From: Rhizobium johnstonii 3841
GTDB taxonomy: Bacteria > Pseudomonadota > Alphaproteobacteria > Rhizobiales > Rhizobiaceae
Length of the DNA: 64,000 bases
NCBI RefSeq assembly: GCF_000009265.1
Contig: NC_008378.1
Span: 124,001-188,000 of the forward strand
Reading direction: 5' to 3'
Shown here: piece by piece, positions 35,189-43,490 of the stretch
How the letters are laid out: each line of letters opens with the position of its first letter
Position numbering within the stretch: the first letter of the stretch is position 1
The notes under the pieces: model-generated
Database searches by the model: none
What the model saw: only the letters and a program-made list of their open reading frames with translations
What the model was told of the DNA's origin: nothing
Made by a program: the position numbers and the translations under genes

Positions 35189-35945
35189 AAATCACCTTCA
35201 CTTGCGCCTCCTCAAGCTTTTCAAGAAAATCTGCCCGCGGAGGCGCATCAGTGATGAGCAGATCAACGTCACGAAAATTATAGGTGCAGAAATTACCCTG
35301 GCGGCCGAACTTGCTGCTGTCGGCGAGCATCACGACCTGCTTGGCATGGCGGCGCAACGCCCGGCGCACCAGCGCCTCGTCCTCGCCGAGGTCCATGAAA
35401 CCGAGGTTGATATCGACCGTCACCGCGCTGACGAAGGCGATATCGAAGAGATGTTCGCGGATCACGTTGAGCGTATCGGTGCCGAGAAACGCCCGGTAGC
35501 TCGGCCGTAGAACGCCGCCGACCGCGACCACGTTATTGGATTCCACCCCCGACAAGGTCTGGATGATATCCAGCGAGTTGGTGTAGATATTGATCAGCGG
35601 CCGATCGACAAGATAGCGCGACAGCGCCAGCATCGTCGTGCCGCTGTCGAGGAAGATCTTGGAATGGTCGCGCAGCTCCCTGGCGGCGAGGGTTGCGATT
35701 TTTGCCTTTTCACGGGCATTGACGCGCATACGTTGCGAGATCGGCTGGTCGGCATCCCGACGCGGCGTCACGCCGCCGCCATAGATGCAGCGCAGGTGCC
35801 CTTCCATCTCCAGCTGCTTCAGGTCGCGGCGCACGGTTTCCGGGCTGACGGAAAACTCCGCTGCCAGTTCCTTGACCGTGACCCGGCCATGCTTGGCCAG
35901 TTCTTCGAGAATGTGTTGCAGACGTGCCTGGGGATGGTCGGTCAT
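35181..35945 (-). CDS. DeoR/GlpR-family transcriptional regulator
   Basis: A 254-residue DeoR-type repressor with an N-terminal winged helix (RLQHILEELAKHGRVTVKELAAEFSVSPETVRRDLKQLE) and a C-terminal sugar-isomerase-like sensor domain (LDSGTTMLALSRYL; VGGVLRPSY). Members usually respond to a phosphorylated metabolite, which fits the two kinases encoded just downstream. The ATG at 35945 is chosen since upstream in-frame sequence lacks family character. It lies inside the operon between the ATPase and hydrolase genes, so it probably autoregulates the whole unit. Confidence 0.9.
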   Translation of the reverse strand: MTDHPQARLQHILEELAKHGRVTVKELAAEFSVSPETVRRDLKQLEMEGHLRCIYGGGVTPRRDADQPISQRMRVNAREKAKIATLAARELRDHSKIFLDSGTTMLALSRYLVDRPLINIYTNSLDIIQTLSGVESNNVVAVGGVLRPSYRAFLGTDTLNVIREHLFDIAFVSAVTVDINLGFMDLGEDEALVRRALRRHAKQVVMLADSSKFGRQGNFCTYNFRDVDLLITDAPPRADFLEKLEEAQVKVIYA

Positions 35946-36059
35946 GAGGGCTTTCCCGGTCACAAGCCCATGGGCAAGTCTGTCGAGCAGGCGTGTCCCG
36001 CCGCAGTTGCTGTTTCTTTCATCCTCTGATCCCCCCGGGTTTCGATGCAATTTGCGGTT

Positions 36060-37883
36060 TCAAGCTGCGGCATGGGAAAGCGTGTTTTCCACCAAAAAGC
36101 AAGCAGCCAGATCCTTGTTGCCGCGGGCGGTCAGGACCGGGCTTTGCTTGTGACAGCGGCCGAATGCGTTCGGGCAGCGGCTGGCGAAACTGCAGCCGGG
36201 CGGCAGGTCGATCGGGCTTGGCGGCTCTCCTTCCAGCAGGCACTCTTCCGGCTTGTAGCGGCGCTCCTCCAGCGTCGGCACGGCGCTGAGCAAGGCCTTG
36301 GTGTAGGGATGGCCTGGATCGAAGAACAGCCGGCTGTTGTCGGCGATCTCGACGACTTCGCCGAGATACATGACGGCAACGCGATTGCAGACGCGCCGTA
36401 CCATGGCCAGGTCGTGGGAAATGTAGACATAGGTCAGGCCGTGTTGGGCCTGCAACTGCTCGAACAGCTTCAGCAATTTGAACTGCTCGGTCTGGTCGAG
36501 CGACGACAGCGTCTCGTCCATGATCAGCACCTTCGGCTCCAGCACCATGGCGCGGGCGACGTTGACGCGCTGGCGCTGGCCGGCACTCAAACCCAGCGGA
36601 AGCTCATCGTAGAGCGTACCGGGCAGGCCGACCTCACGCATCACGGAGAGTACGCGGTCACGCAACTCCGCGCCCCTGGCGATGCCGTGCGTCTTCAGCG
36701 GCTCCTCGATGATGGCGCCGATGGCGGTGCGTGGCGGCAGCGAATTGAAGGGGTCCTGCAGCACCAGCTGAAAATCGCGCCGGAACTTCAAAAGTCCCTT
36801 GCCGGAAAGCCTGGTGATATCCTGCCCGTCGCAGAGGACCTGGCCGCTATCGGGCCGTTCCAGCCGGCTGAGCAGGCGCATGAGAGTGGACTTGCCGCAG
36901 CCGGATTCGCCGACGATGCCGAAGTTCTCGCCCGGAAAGACGTCGAAGGTGACGTTGCGCACGGCGCGCACGGTGCTGTAGCTGGCAAAGGTGCCGCGCT
37001 TGCGCACCCGGTAGGAACGGGTGGCATCACGAATGCTGATGATCGGCTTGCGGGTCTCGGCCGGCAGATCGATGGCGACCGCTTCGCTCGTCCAGATCTT
37101 CGGGATCTGGCTGATCAGTTCGCGGGTATAGGGATGCTCCGGCGTGTCGACGAGCGCCTTCGTTGCCTGCCGCTCCACGACCCTGCCTTCGGCCAGAACC
37201 AGGATCTGATCGGCAGCGTCACTCACCAGCGGCAACGACGAGGATATAAAGACGATCGCCGTGTCGAAACGCGTCGTCAACTCCCGCATCAGACGTAGCA
37301 CCTGGGCGGCGACCGTAACATCAAGCGGCTGGGTGACGTTGTCGGCGACAAGGAAAGCCGGATTGCTGACCAGCGCATCGACGATCAGGGCGCGCTGCAT
37401 CATGCCGCCGCTGAATTGCGATGGATATTCGTGATAGCGCATCTGCGGCGAAGGGATGCGCACCGCGCCAAGCAGATCGATGACCCGCTTCCTGGCTTCC
37501 TCATGCGCAATCTCCGGTGCGACCGCGCGCAATTTCTCGACGATCTGCTGGCCGACCGGCAGGGTCGGATCGAGGGCCCCGGCCGGATTGGCGCCGACAT
37601 AGGCGATCTCGCGGCGCAGCATGCGCAGCTTTTGTGCCGGCAAATCGAGGATGTTTTGGGATTTGTAGACCACCGATCCGGACGTAACCTTCAGTGGCGG
37701 ATCGATCCAGTTGACGAGCGCACGCGAGAGCACGGTCTTGCCGGCGCCGCTCGCCCCGATGATGCCGAGAATTTCGCGCGGGGCCAGATCGAAGCCGATG
37801 TCGGAAATGATCGGGCGCATGCCGCCGCCCGTTTCCAGGCCGACGCTCAGATCGCGAACCTTCAGAAGCGGTGTGCCGGTCAC
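36060..37883 (-). CDS. Fused dipeptide-type ABC ATPase with a degenerate N-terminal nucleotide-binding domain
   Basis: A 607-residue protein with two ATPase domains. Domain 1 keeps Walker A (GASGAGKT, 43-50) and a signature (FSGGMMQR), but the Q-loop Gln is Ala98, the catalytic Glu is Asn182 (VADNVT) and the switch His is Ser215 (FISSSL). Domain 2 has Walker A GESGCGKST, Q-loop FQLVLQDP, IMDETLSSLD and YISHDL intact, yet its signature is LSAGQ. The start is GTG at 37883, six bases after GGAGG, overlapping the permease stop as GTGA. The pattern is that of asymmetric transporters with one hydrolytic site. Confidence 0.92.
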   Translation of the reverse strand: MTGTPLLKVRDLSVGLETGGGMRPIISDIGFDLAPREILGIIGASGAGKTVLSRALVNWIDPPLKVTSGSVVYKSQNILDLPAQKLRMLRREIAYVGANPAGALDPTLPVGQQIVEKLRAVAPEIAHEEARKRVIDLLGAVRIPSPQMRYHEYPSQFSGGMMQRALIVDALVSNPAFLVADNVTQPLDVTVAAQVLRLMRELTTRFDTAIVFISSSLPLVSDAADQILVLAEGRVVERQATKALVDTPEHPYTRELISQIPKIWTSEAVAIDLPAETRKPIISIRDATRSYRVRKRGTFASYSTVRAVRNVTFDVFPGENFGIVGESGCGKSTLMRLLSRLERPDSGQVLCDGQDITRLSGKGLLKFRRDFQLVLQDPFNSLPPRTAIGAIIEEPLKTHGIARGAELRDRVLSVMREVGLPGTLYDELPLGLSAGQRQRVNVARAMVLEPKVLIMDETLSSLDQTEQFKLLKLFEQLQAQHGLTYVYISHDLAMVRRVCNRVAVMYLGEVVEIADNSRLFFDPGHPYTKALLSAVPTLEERRYKPEECLLEGEPPSPIDLPPGCSFASRCPNAFGRCHKQSPVLTARGNKDLAACFLVENTLSHAAA

Positions 37884-38803
37884 GATTTGCCTCCATAGAT
37901 ACGATTGCGAGCCCGTTCGAGCGACGCGCCCATCAGGTTGATGCTGGTCAGGCACAGACACAGGAACACGCCCGGCATGGTGGCGATCCACCAGGCGTTG
38001 AGCAGGTATTTGCGGCCGTCGGCGATGATGTTGCCGAAAGTCGGCGTCGGCGGCTGAACGCCCAGCCCGATGAAGCCGAGGATGGATTCGAAGATCATCA
38101 TCCGGGCGACATCGAGCACCGACACGAAGATGATCGGCGGCAGCACCAAGGGCGCCAGCAGGCGCACCATGATGCGGAAATCCGATGCGCCGTAGATTTC
38201 GGCGGCGCGCACATATTCCCGCTTGCGCTCGGTCATCACGACGCTGCGGGTGACGCGGGCATAGACTGGCCAGCTCGAAAGGCCGAGGACGAGGATGATC
38301 GCGGGGATCGTCGGGCGCGAGACTCCGAGCACGGTGATGGCCAGAATAATCATCGGGATCGACAGCTGGGCATCGGTCAGGCGCATGATCACCATGTCGA
38401 CGCGGCCGCCATAGTAGCCGGCGATCGTGCCGAGCGAACAGCCGATGATCAGCATGACGAGAACGGTGGAAAGCCCGATCAGCAACGAGTAACGCAGACC
38501 GACAAGGCTGCGCACCAACATGTCGCGTCCGATCTGGTCGGTGCCGAGCGGCGCCGTCCAGCTCCATTTTTCGCCCATGAACGGCGGCGCATGCAAGCGT
38601 GTGGCGACACTCATCTTCGTGGGGTCGATACCGCTCAATTCCGGATAAAGCAGGGCCGCCAGAACCAGCACGATGAAAATGGCAGCGCCGAAACGAAATT
38701 CGTTGGAGGCAAGGGCAATCCGCCAGATACGCCGCGCCACCGAAGCGCCGCGTTGCGTTGCCGGAACCGGGACTGCCGGGATGTCTGTCTCTGTCACGCT
38801 CAT
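37880..38803 (-). CDS. Dipeptide-type ABC transporter permease (DppC-like)
   Basis: A 307-residue inner-membrane permease with an N-terminal cytoplasmic tail, a first TM at about 38-58, about five more TMs and the coupling region around ARVTRSVVMTERKREYVRAAEIYGAS. The ATG at 38803 shares its A with the TGA of the DppB-like gene; a TTG one codon earlier is also in frame. The gene ends inside the start of the fused ATPase. Confidence 0.92.
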   Translation of the reverse strand: MSVTETDIPAVPVPATQRGASVARRIWRIALASNEFRFGAAIFIVLVLAALLYPELSGIDPTKMSVATRLHAPPFMGEKWSWTAPLGTDQIGRDMLVRSLVGLRYSLLIGLSTVLVMLIIGCSLGTIAGYYGGRVDMVIMRLTDAQLSIPMIILAITVLGVSRPTIPAIILVLGLSSWPVYARVTRSVVMTERKREYVRAAEIYGASDFRIMVRLLAPLVLPPIIFVSVLDVARMMIFESILGFIGLGVQPPTPTFGNIIADGRKYLLNAWWIATMPGVFLCLCLTSINLMGASLERARNRIYGGKS

Positions 38804-39783
38804 CAATATTCCAACCTTGGATCGATCATGGTGGCAATCAGGTCGACTGCGATGTTGATGAAGACGAAGATCGCGCTGGTGACGATGGCGATCCCTTGGA
38901 TGAGCGGGAAGTCACGCTGCAGCACGGCGTTGATGGTCAAAAGGCCGAGGCCCGGATAGTCGAAGATGAATTCGACGACGAGGACGCCACCCAGCAGGCC
39001 GCTGATCTGGATGCCGATCAGATTGAGCAGCGGAACGGACGCATTGCGTAGCGCATGGGCAACGATGATGCGGCTGCGACTAAGGCCGCGGACATTGCCG
39101 ACTGCGATGAAGGGCTCCATCATCACGGTAGCCACGGATCCGGTCAGCGTCCGGATCAGCACCGGCGCCAGTTCGACGGCCAGAACGATCGCCGGGAGGA
39201 TGGTATAGGCAAAGCCGGAATAGCCGATCGCAGGCAGCCAGCCGAGCTTGACCGACAAAAGCATGGCAAGGACGATGCCGAGCCAGAAGTTCGGCAACGA
39301 TATGAAGATCGAGGAAATGTAGAAGGCCACGCGATCCGGCCATCGTCCAGGCGCCAGTCCGCCGGGAATGCCGACCAGGAACGAGAAGACCAGGGCGAAG
39401 AATATTGCCAGTCCGCCGAGTTGCAGCGTCATCGGCAGGGTGTCGGCGATCAGGGTCAGCACTTCGGCCCGTTCGCCGCGAGTGGAATCGCCGAAGCTGG
39501 AGCCGCCTGTAGAAGCGCCGCTCGCAGGCCGTACGAAGGATTGTCCGAGATCGCCCCTGACGACGCCGCTCATATAGCGGCCGAACTGCACGAGGATGGG
39601 ATCACGCAGGCCCATGTCCTTGGCGATCTGCTCGATCAGCGCTTCTGGCGCCATGCCGCCGGCCATCAGCCGGACCGGATCGCCGGGAACCACACGCAGC
39701 AGCGTGAAGATCAGCAGCGTCACCAGAAAAACGATCAATGCGCCTTGCGCCAGCCGTCGAACCAGAAAACTGAGAATGAACAT
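38803..39783 (-). CDS. Dipeptide-type ABC transporter permease (DppB-like)
   Basis: A 326-residue inner-membrane permease with the DppB layout: TM near the N-terminus (residues about 8-28), a long periplasmic loop containing the unusual Gly/Ser-rich stretch ASGASTGGSSFGDST, then five TMs. AGGA lies six bases before the ATG at 39783. A strong GC-rich hairpin at 39870-39898 separates it from the binding-protein gene. Confidence 0.92.
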   Translation of the reverse strand: MFILSFLVRRLAQGALIVFLVTLLIFTLLRVVPGDPVRLMAGGMAPEALIEQIAKDMGLRDPILVQFGRYMSGVVRGDLGQSFVRPASGASTGGSSFGDSTRGERAEVLTLIADTLPMTLQLGGLAIFFALVFSFLVGIPGGLAPGRWPDRVAFYISSIFISLPNFWLGIVLAMLLSVKLGWLPAIGYSGFAYTILPAIVLAVELAPVLIRTLTGSVATVMMEPFIAVGNVRGLSRSRIIVAHALRNASVPLLNLIGIQISGLLGGVLVVEFIFDYPGLGLLTINAVLQRDFPLIQGIAIVTSAIFVFINIAVDLIATMIDPRLEY

Positions 39784-39869
39784 GTCATATCCTGGCAGCA
39801 ATCGGAGCGAACCGTCCTGAGCGGTGACGGTCGCGGTCGTTTGTTGACATCATGAGCGAAACGAAAACC

Positions 39870-39898
39870 TCCGCGGCGCCGGCCTCCAGCGCCGCGGA
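39870..39898 (-). terminator. GC-rich hairpin, possible partial terminator after the binding-protein gene
   Basis: Perfect 10-bp stem: TCCGCGGCGC at 39870-39879 and GCGCCGCGGA at 39889-39898 with a nine-base loop. On the minus strand it is followed within two bases by a short TTTT run, so it could both terminate some transcripts and protect the upstream binding-protein message. Downstream permease genes still need read-through. Confidence 0.55.
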
Positions 39899-39913
39899 AA
39901 ACGCAAGCTAGCA

Positions 39914-41497
39914 TCAGCTGAATGCGGCCTTCGAGGCGTCCATGGATCCGTCAGGATATATGAAGAGACCGGCCAGCGACTTGTCCATCGCGTGGATCAT
40001 CACCGAAGTGAACAGTGACAGGGCCGGCACCTTTTCGGCAAGCATGGGCATGGTTTCGGTCTGCAGGATTTTCTTGCGCTCATCGAGCGACGGGGCACTG
40101 CGCTCCTTGTCGAGTGTCGCGTCGAGTTCCTTGTCGACGATGCCGGTAATGCGCTTCGAGGTCGAATGGAAATGCGTGCGCAGCACGAGGTCGGGCTCGG
40201 GCGAACCGGTGGACCAGCCGCAATCGACCATATGGCCGGGGCCGCCGCCCGGACGGTCGTAGAGGCGTTCGTTCCAGGCGGCGATTTCCAGAACGGAGAG
40301 CGACACCTGAAAACCCTGTTCCTGCAGCATGGCGGTGATGACCTCGCCGTATTCCTTGGTCTTCGGGTAGAAGCCGACGGAGGTGATGTATTCCAGCGGC
40401 GGCAGGCCCTCGCCCTTCGGGAAGCCGGCCTCGGCCAGCAGCGCCTGGCATTTTTCCGGGCTGTATTCTGGATAATTCGGCAGGTCGATATAGCCGAACT
40501 TCACCGGCGACACGTAATTGGACGAAGCATGACCGGCCGAGCCCAGAATTTCGACGATCATCGAGCGGTCGATCGCGTGGCAGGCCGCCTTGCGGATCAG
40601 CGGGTTGTCGAACGGCGCCTTCGAGCAGCGGAACCAGAGATACTTGTTCTCGACCGAAACGACGCTGCTGATGGCGATCTTGTCGTTGCCCTGGAGCGAA
40701 GTCACCTGTTCCGGTTCCAGACGCTCGACGATCGAGGCCTGGCCGTTGAGCAGGGACAACATGCGCGTCGTGCTGTCGCCGACGAAATTGAAGCTGATGC
40801 CAGGAATCTTCGGTGTACCGAGGAAATAATCAGGATAGGCTTCGAGGATCGTGGCATTGCCTTCCTGCTTGACGAACTTGAACGGGCCGGTGCCGTTCAG
40901 GCGCTGCGTCAGCGGGCCGGTCGGGCCGCCGGCGACATCGGTCGCCGACATGATCGGCAGGTATGAGGCGAGGAAGATGAACAGATGGGCCGGATATCCG
41001 CCCTTAGAGGTATCGACGATGACCGTGTAGTCGTCAGGGGTGGTGATAACAAGCGTCTCGGTCGGGCCGGGATAGAATTGGGCCGGGCGGTCCGGCCCGG
41101 AGCCGTATTCGAAGGTCGCCTTGACGTCTTCGGCCTTGAAGGGTTTGCCGTCGTGGAATTTGACGCCTTCGCGCAGCTTGATCTCGAGCTTGTTCGGATC
41201 GAGAAGCTTGATGCTGGTGGCCAGTTCATAGACCACTTCATCGGGCTTTTCGACAGTCATCGGCGTCCGCGTCAGGAAGCCCATGACGAAGCCTTCGATA
41301 TTCTTCTGCGACAGCGTCGTGTGGCCGGTCGGGTCCCAGTTGCCCGTAATATTTTCCGCCGACAGGAACACCACCGTCTTGCCCGATTGGGCAAAGGCCG
41401 AGGAGAACAGAAAATCCGGGTTGATCTGCAGGAGACCGGCACCCGTGCCAGCTGCACCAAGCCCGGCGAGGAAATTGCGTCTGCTGATGTCATTCAT
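39914..41497 (-). CDS. ABC transporter substrate-binding protein, family 5, Tat-exported
   Basis: A 527-residue periplasmic binding protein of solute-binding family 5. The N-terminus MNDISRRNFLAGLG is a twin-arginine signal followed by a hydrophobic stretch and an AFAQS-type cleavage site near residue 37. GGGAAG lies about six bases before the ATG. It is the first gene of an eight-gene operon: binding protein, two permeases, fused ATPase, DeoR, M20 hydrolase and two kinases. Ligand identity is unknown; downstream enzymes suggest an amide-linked hydroxylated or amino-alcohol compound. Confidence 0.92.
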   Translation of the reverse strand: MNDISRRNFLAGLGAAGTGAGLLQINPDFLFSSAFAQSGKTVVFLSAENITGNWDPTGHTTLSQKNIEGFVMGFLTRTPMTVEKPDEVVYELATSIKLLDPNKLEIKLREGVKFHDGKPFKAEDVKATFEYGSGPDRPAQFYPGPTETLVITTPDDYTVIVDTSKGGYPAHLFIFLASYLPIMSATDVAGGPTGPLTQRLNGTGPFKFVKQEGNATILEAYPDYFLGTPKIPGISFNFVGDSTTRMLSLLNGQASIVERLEPEQVTSLQGNDKIAISSVVSVENKYLWFRCSKAPFDNPLIRKAACHAIDRSMIVEILGSAGHASSNYVSPVKFGYIDLPNYPEYSPEKCQALLAEAGFPKGEGLPPLEYITSVGFYPKTKEYGEVITAMLQEQGFQVSLSVLEIAAWNERLYDRPGGGPGHMVDCGWSTGSPEPDLVLRTHFHSTSKRITGIVDKELDATLDKERSAPSLDERKKILQTETMPMLAEKVPALSLFTSVMIHAMDKSLAGLFIYPDGSMDASKAAFS

Positions 41498-41543
41498 AAG
41501 CTGCTTCCCTTTTTGTGGTTTTATGTGGCTTTCTTATTATTCC

Positions 41544-41572
41544 ACGATATCGGGCATTTTTTCCTTTTTCAA
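41544..41572 (-). promoter_or_regulatory. Candidate promoter of the importer/hydrolase/kinase operon
   Basis: Read on the minus strand: TTGAAA (plus 41567-41572), 17-base spacer, TATCGT (plus 41544-41549). Matches are five and four of six. It would give a leader of about 40 bases before the binding-protein ATG at 41497. Confidence 0.4.
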
Positions 41573-42130
41573 TGGGCTCTCGTAATTTAGAAAAGCCGCA
41601 ATGCCATGTTCCCGTCGCAAGCCGGCTCCGACGATTTGTATTCTGTTGATTATAAGTGCAATTTCGGAAAACTCTTTCGGTGCGGCGCTAGCTGAGATCA
41701 CAAGAATGGCGAATTTTTCAGCATTTATCTATTGTGCAGGCAGAATAAGCGGGTCAGATATTTTTATAAATATCACAAAATCACATTTTGACGCCTAAAA
41801 AATACACAGGGAAGGCAACGCGCAAACCTCGCCATCTCCACTGACAATAGCTGCTCCTTTTGCGCCCATTCCCACACGGCCCCCGCCAAGGTGCGTGGGA
41901 GGACGGAGGCGCAGCATGCCGAACTCCTTTCGGTCATCGGCGTTGCCGCCCAAACCAATCATCTGGTGACGACAATGCAGATCCCCGTCGATCCGGAACA
42001 TCCAATCCGCGCTGTTTGCGTTAGGCTGCTGGGGTTTATATGCGACCCGCCGGACTCCCACGTAAGGCAAACCACCACCGGGGTGTCTCAGTCGTGCGAT
42101 AAGAACGCCTATGGTGTTGAGCTGAATACG

Positions 42131-42149
42131 AAAAGCCCCGAAGCGGGGC
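42131..42149 (-). terminator. Intrinsic terminator downstream of the DUF4105 gene
   Basis: Stem GCCCCG (42135-42140) and CGGGGC (42144-42149) with a three-base loop, followed on the minus strand by TTTT (plus 42131-42134). It lies about 75 bases past the DUF4105 stop in the correct orientation. The T run is short, so efficiency is uncertain. Confidence 0.55.
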
Positions 42150-42224
42150 GTATGGTAGTCAAAATCTCCGGAGGCATTGTGGCGCCTGCCTAGCCGTTTT
42201 GCTTGCTCAATGCTTCGGCATACG

Positions 42225-43235
42225 TCACAACGCGCCCAACGGCGACGGGACGCCGACGCGAATGGCCTGCGAGAAATTCGGCGAAACACCGTCGTCGTGC
42301 GCTCTTGCAGCGATGTGTGCGGCAGACCGCAGTTGCGACAAGGGAACGGAGATGTCCAGCGCGCCACGGTCATAGGCGTATTCCGGCAGGTATCCGTTGA
42401 CGACGAGGCGCCAGTCCGTCGGCACGGCGTCGCCTGCGACGCGCATCATCTTGACGATCGTCGTCGTGCAGTTGGTCGTCAGCGAATTGTAGAAGGCGGG
42501 CGTGGCCGCGAGCTTGTTTGCGTCGGAGACATACTCGCGCAGAAGAAGTCTCGCAGCCGCCGGCGTCGCCCTCAGGCGATAGATCTGGACGTCCTCACCG
42601 CGAAAATTGGAGCGGAGACCGATCACATCTCTTTCATCTGCGGCGAGGATGACCAGAGGACTGTTTTTGAAAAGATCCGCCAGCGGTGAGAACGAACCTC
42701 CGGAAAGGCGACGCACCTCGATAGACCACGCCAGATAGCGGCCGTCGTCGAAGCCGAAGCTCATGATGACATGCGCGATGGTCGGACCTGACCAGTACGA
42801 CATGAACATGTCGACGCTCTTCAGCTTGTTCAGGTCGTAACTGCGTGTCGTCCATCGTTCCGTGAAGTCGGTGGCACTGCGCCACTCGAAATCGCGGACA
42901 TTTGTCAGCGTCAACAGATCACCGTCGAATTCGCCGGTGACCTGACGAGCAACGTCCGGAGCCCACGCTCCATTTGCCGGCGGCTCGATCGTGCTCCACC
43001 AGACGAGAACAAGGACGAACGCGGCCGCAAACGCGAGGACCGCACGAAAGCGCCTCCTGCCGAAGAGCGCCACGATGACCCAGGCGCCAAGAAGCCCGAA
43101 CAAGATGGCGCTGGCTTGCCTGCCGACCTCGGGCAATGGCAAGCGGTACCAAAGCGCGAGCGACGACCAGGCCGATGCGAAGGCGACAAGCAACACAAGC
43201 ACTGCAATGACGATCGCACGGACCGGTCGAACCAT
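42225..43235 (-). CDS. DUF4105 (Lnb N-terminal periplasmic domain-like) membrane protein
   Basis: A 336-residue protein with three N-terminal hydrophobic segments (about residues 6-30, 40-59 and 62-82), then a periplasmic DUF4105 domain. The domain shows the NCTTTI motif near residue 252, whose Cys is the likely active-site residue, and an upstream His in IAHVIMSFGF, matching the cysteine-protease-like layout of this family. The family is conserved but poorly characterised; it may act on cell-envelope lipoproteins or peptides. It has its own terminator and is not obviously linked to the catabolic modules. Confidence 0.82.
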   Translation of the reverse strand: MVRPVRAIVIAVLVLLVAFASAWSSLALWYRLPLPEVGRQASAILFGLLGAWVIVALFGRRRFRAVLAFAAAFVLVLVWWSTIEPPANGAWAPDVARQVTGEFDGDLLTLTNVRDFEWRSATDFTERWTTRSYDLNKLKSVDMFMSYWSGPTIAHVIMSFGFDDGRYLAWSIEVRRLSGGSFSPLADLFKNSPLVILAADERDVIGLRSNFRGEDVQIYRLRATPAAARLLLREYVSDANKLAATPAFYNSLTTNCTTTIVKMMRVAGDAVPTDWRLVVNGYLPEYAYDRGALDISVPLSQLRSAAHIAARAHDDGVSPNFSQAIRVGVPSPLGAL

Positions 43236-43490
43236 TTTGCATTTCCAAACGAGTTTGAAGCGTCCGTCCTGTCGTGGACCCTATCGGTTTCCGGACTGGA
43301 AGCCCAGAATCTATCCGAAGCGACGGGTCTCCGGATCCTCCATCTTGGTATGGCTTGCATTCCGCTGGCGTGACCGACGTTGCCAACAGGCGTGACAAGG
43401 CCAAGTTAATCCCAACCGGCACGCTGCTTTTCCTTGATTTTCTCCGGAAGAAAAGGAAGGTCATCATAATGAGGACGGGCCTGGCAGGCG

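Larger units (their letters stand above)
41498..42224. other. AT-rich non-coding region
   Basis: This 727-base stretch contains the promoter of the binding-protein operon (41544-41572), an AT-rich segment at about 41500-41810 that contrasts with the surrounding GC-rich genes, and a terminator for the DUF4105 gene (42131-42149). Reading frames on both strands around 41795-42373 have no recognisable family and no good ribosome binding site; the longest overlaps the end of the DUF4105 gene. It may be a boundary between two acquired segments. Confidence 0.5.

Noticed and set aside
37884..38567. N-terminal extension of the fused ATPase
   Set aside because: It is the permease gene read out of frame; the GTG at 37883 has GGAGG at ideal spacing.
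41795..42373. Minus-strand frame of 192 codons and an opposite 100-codon frame near 41891-42193
   Set aside because: No recognisable family, no ribosome binding site, and the minus frame overlaps the 3' end of the DUF4105 gene and runs through its terminator.
43411..43470. Stem-like CCTT/AAGG and TTTTCT/AGAAAA pairing after the MFS gene
   Set aside because: AT-rich and interrupted by mismatches, with no T run in the right orientation.
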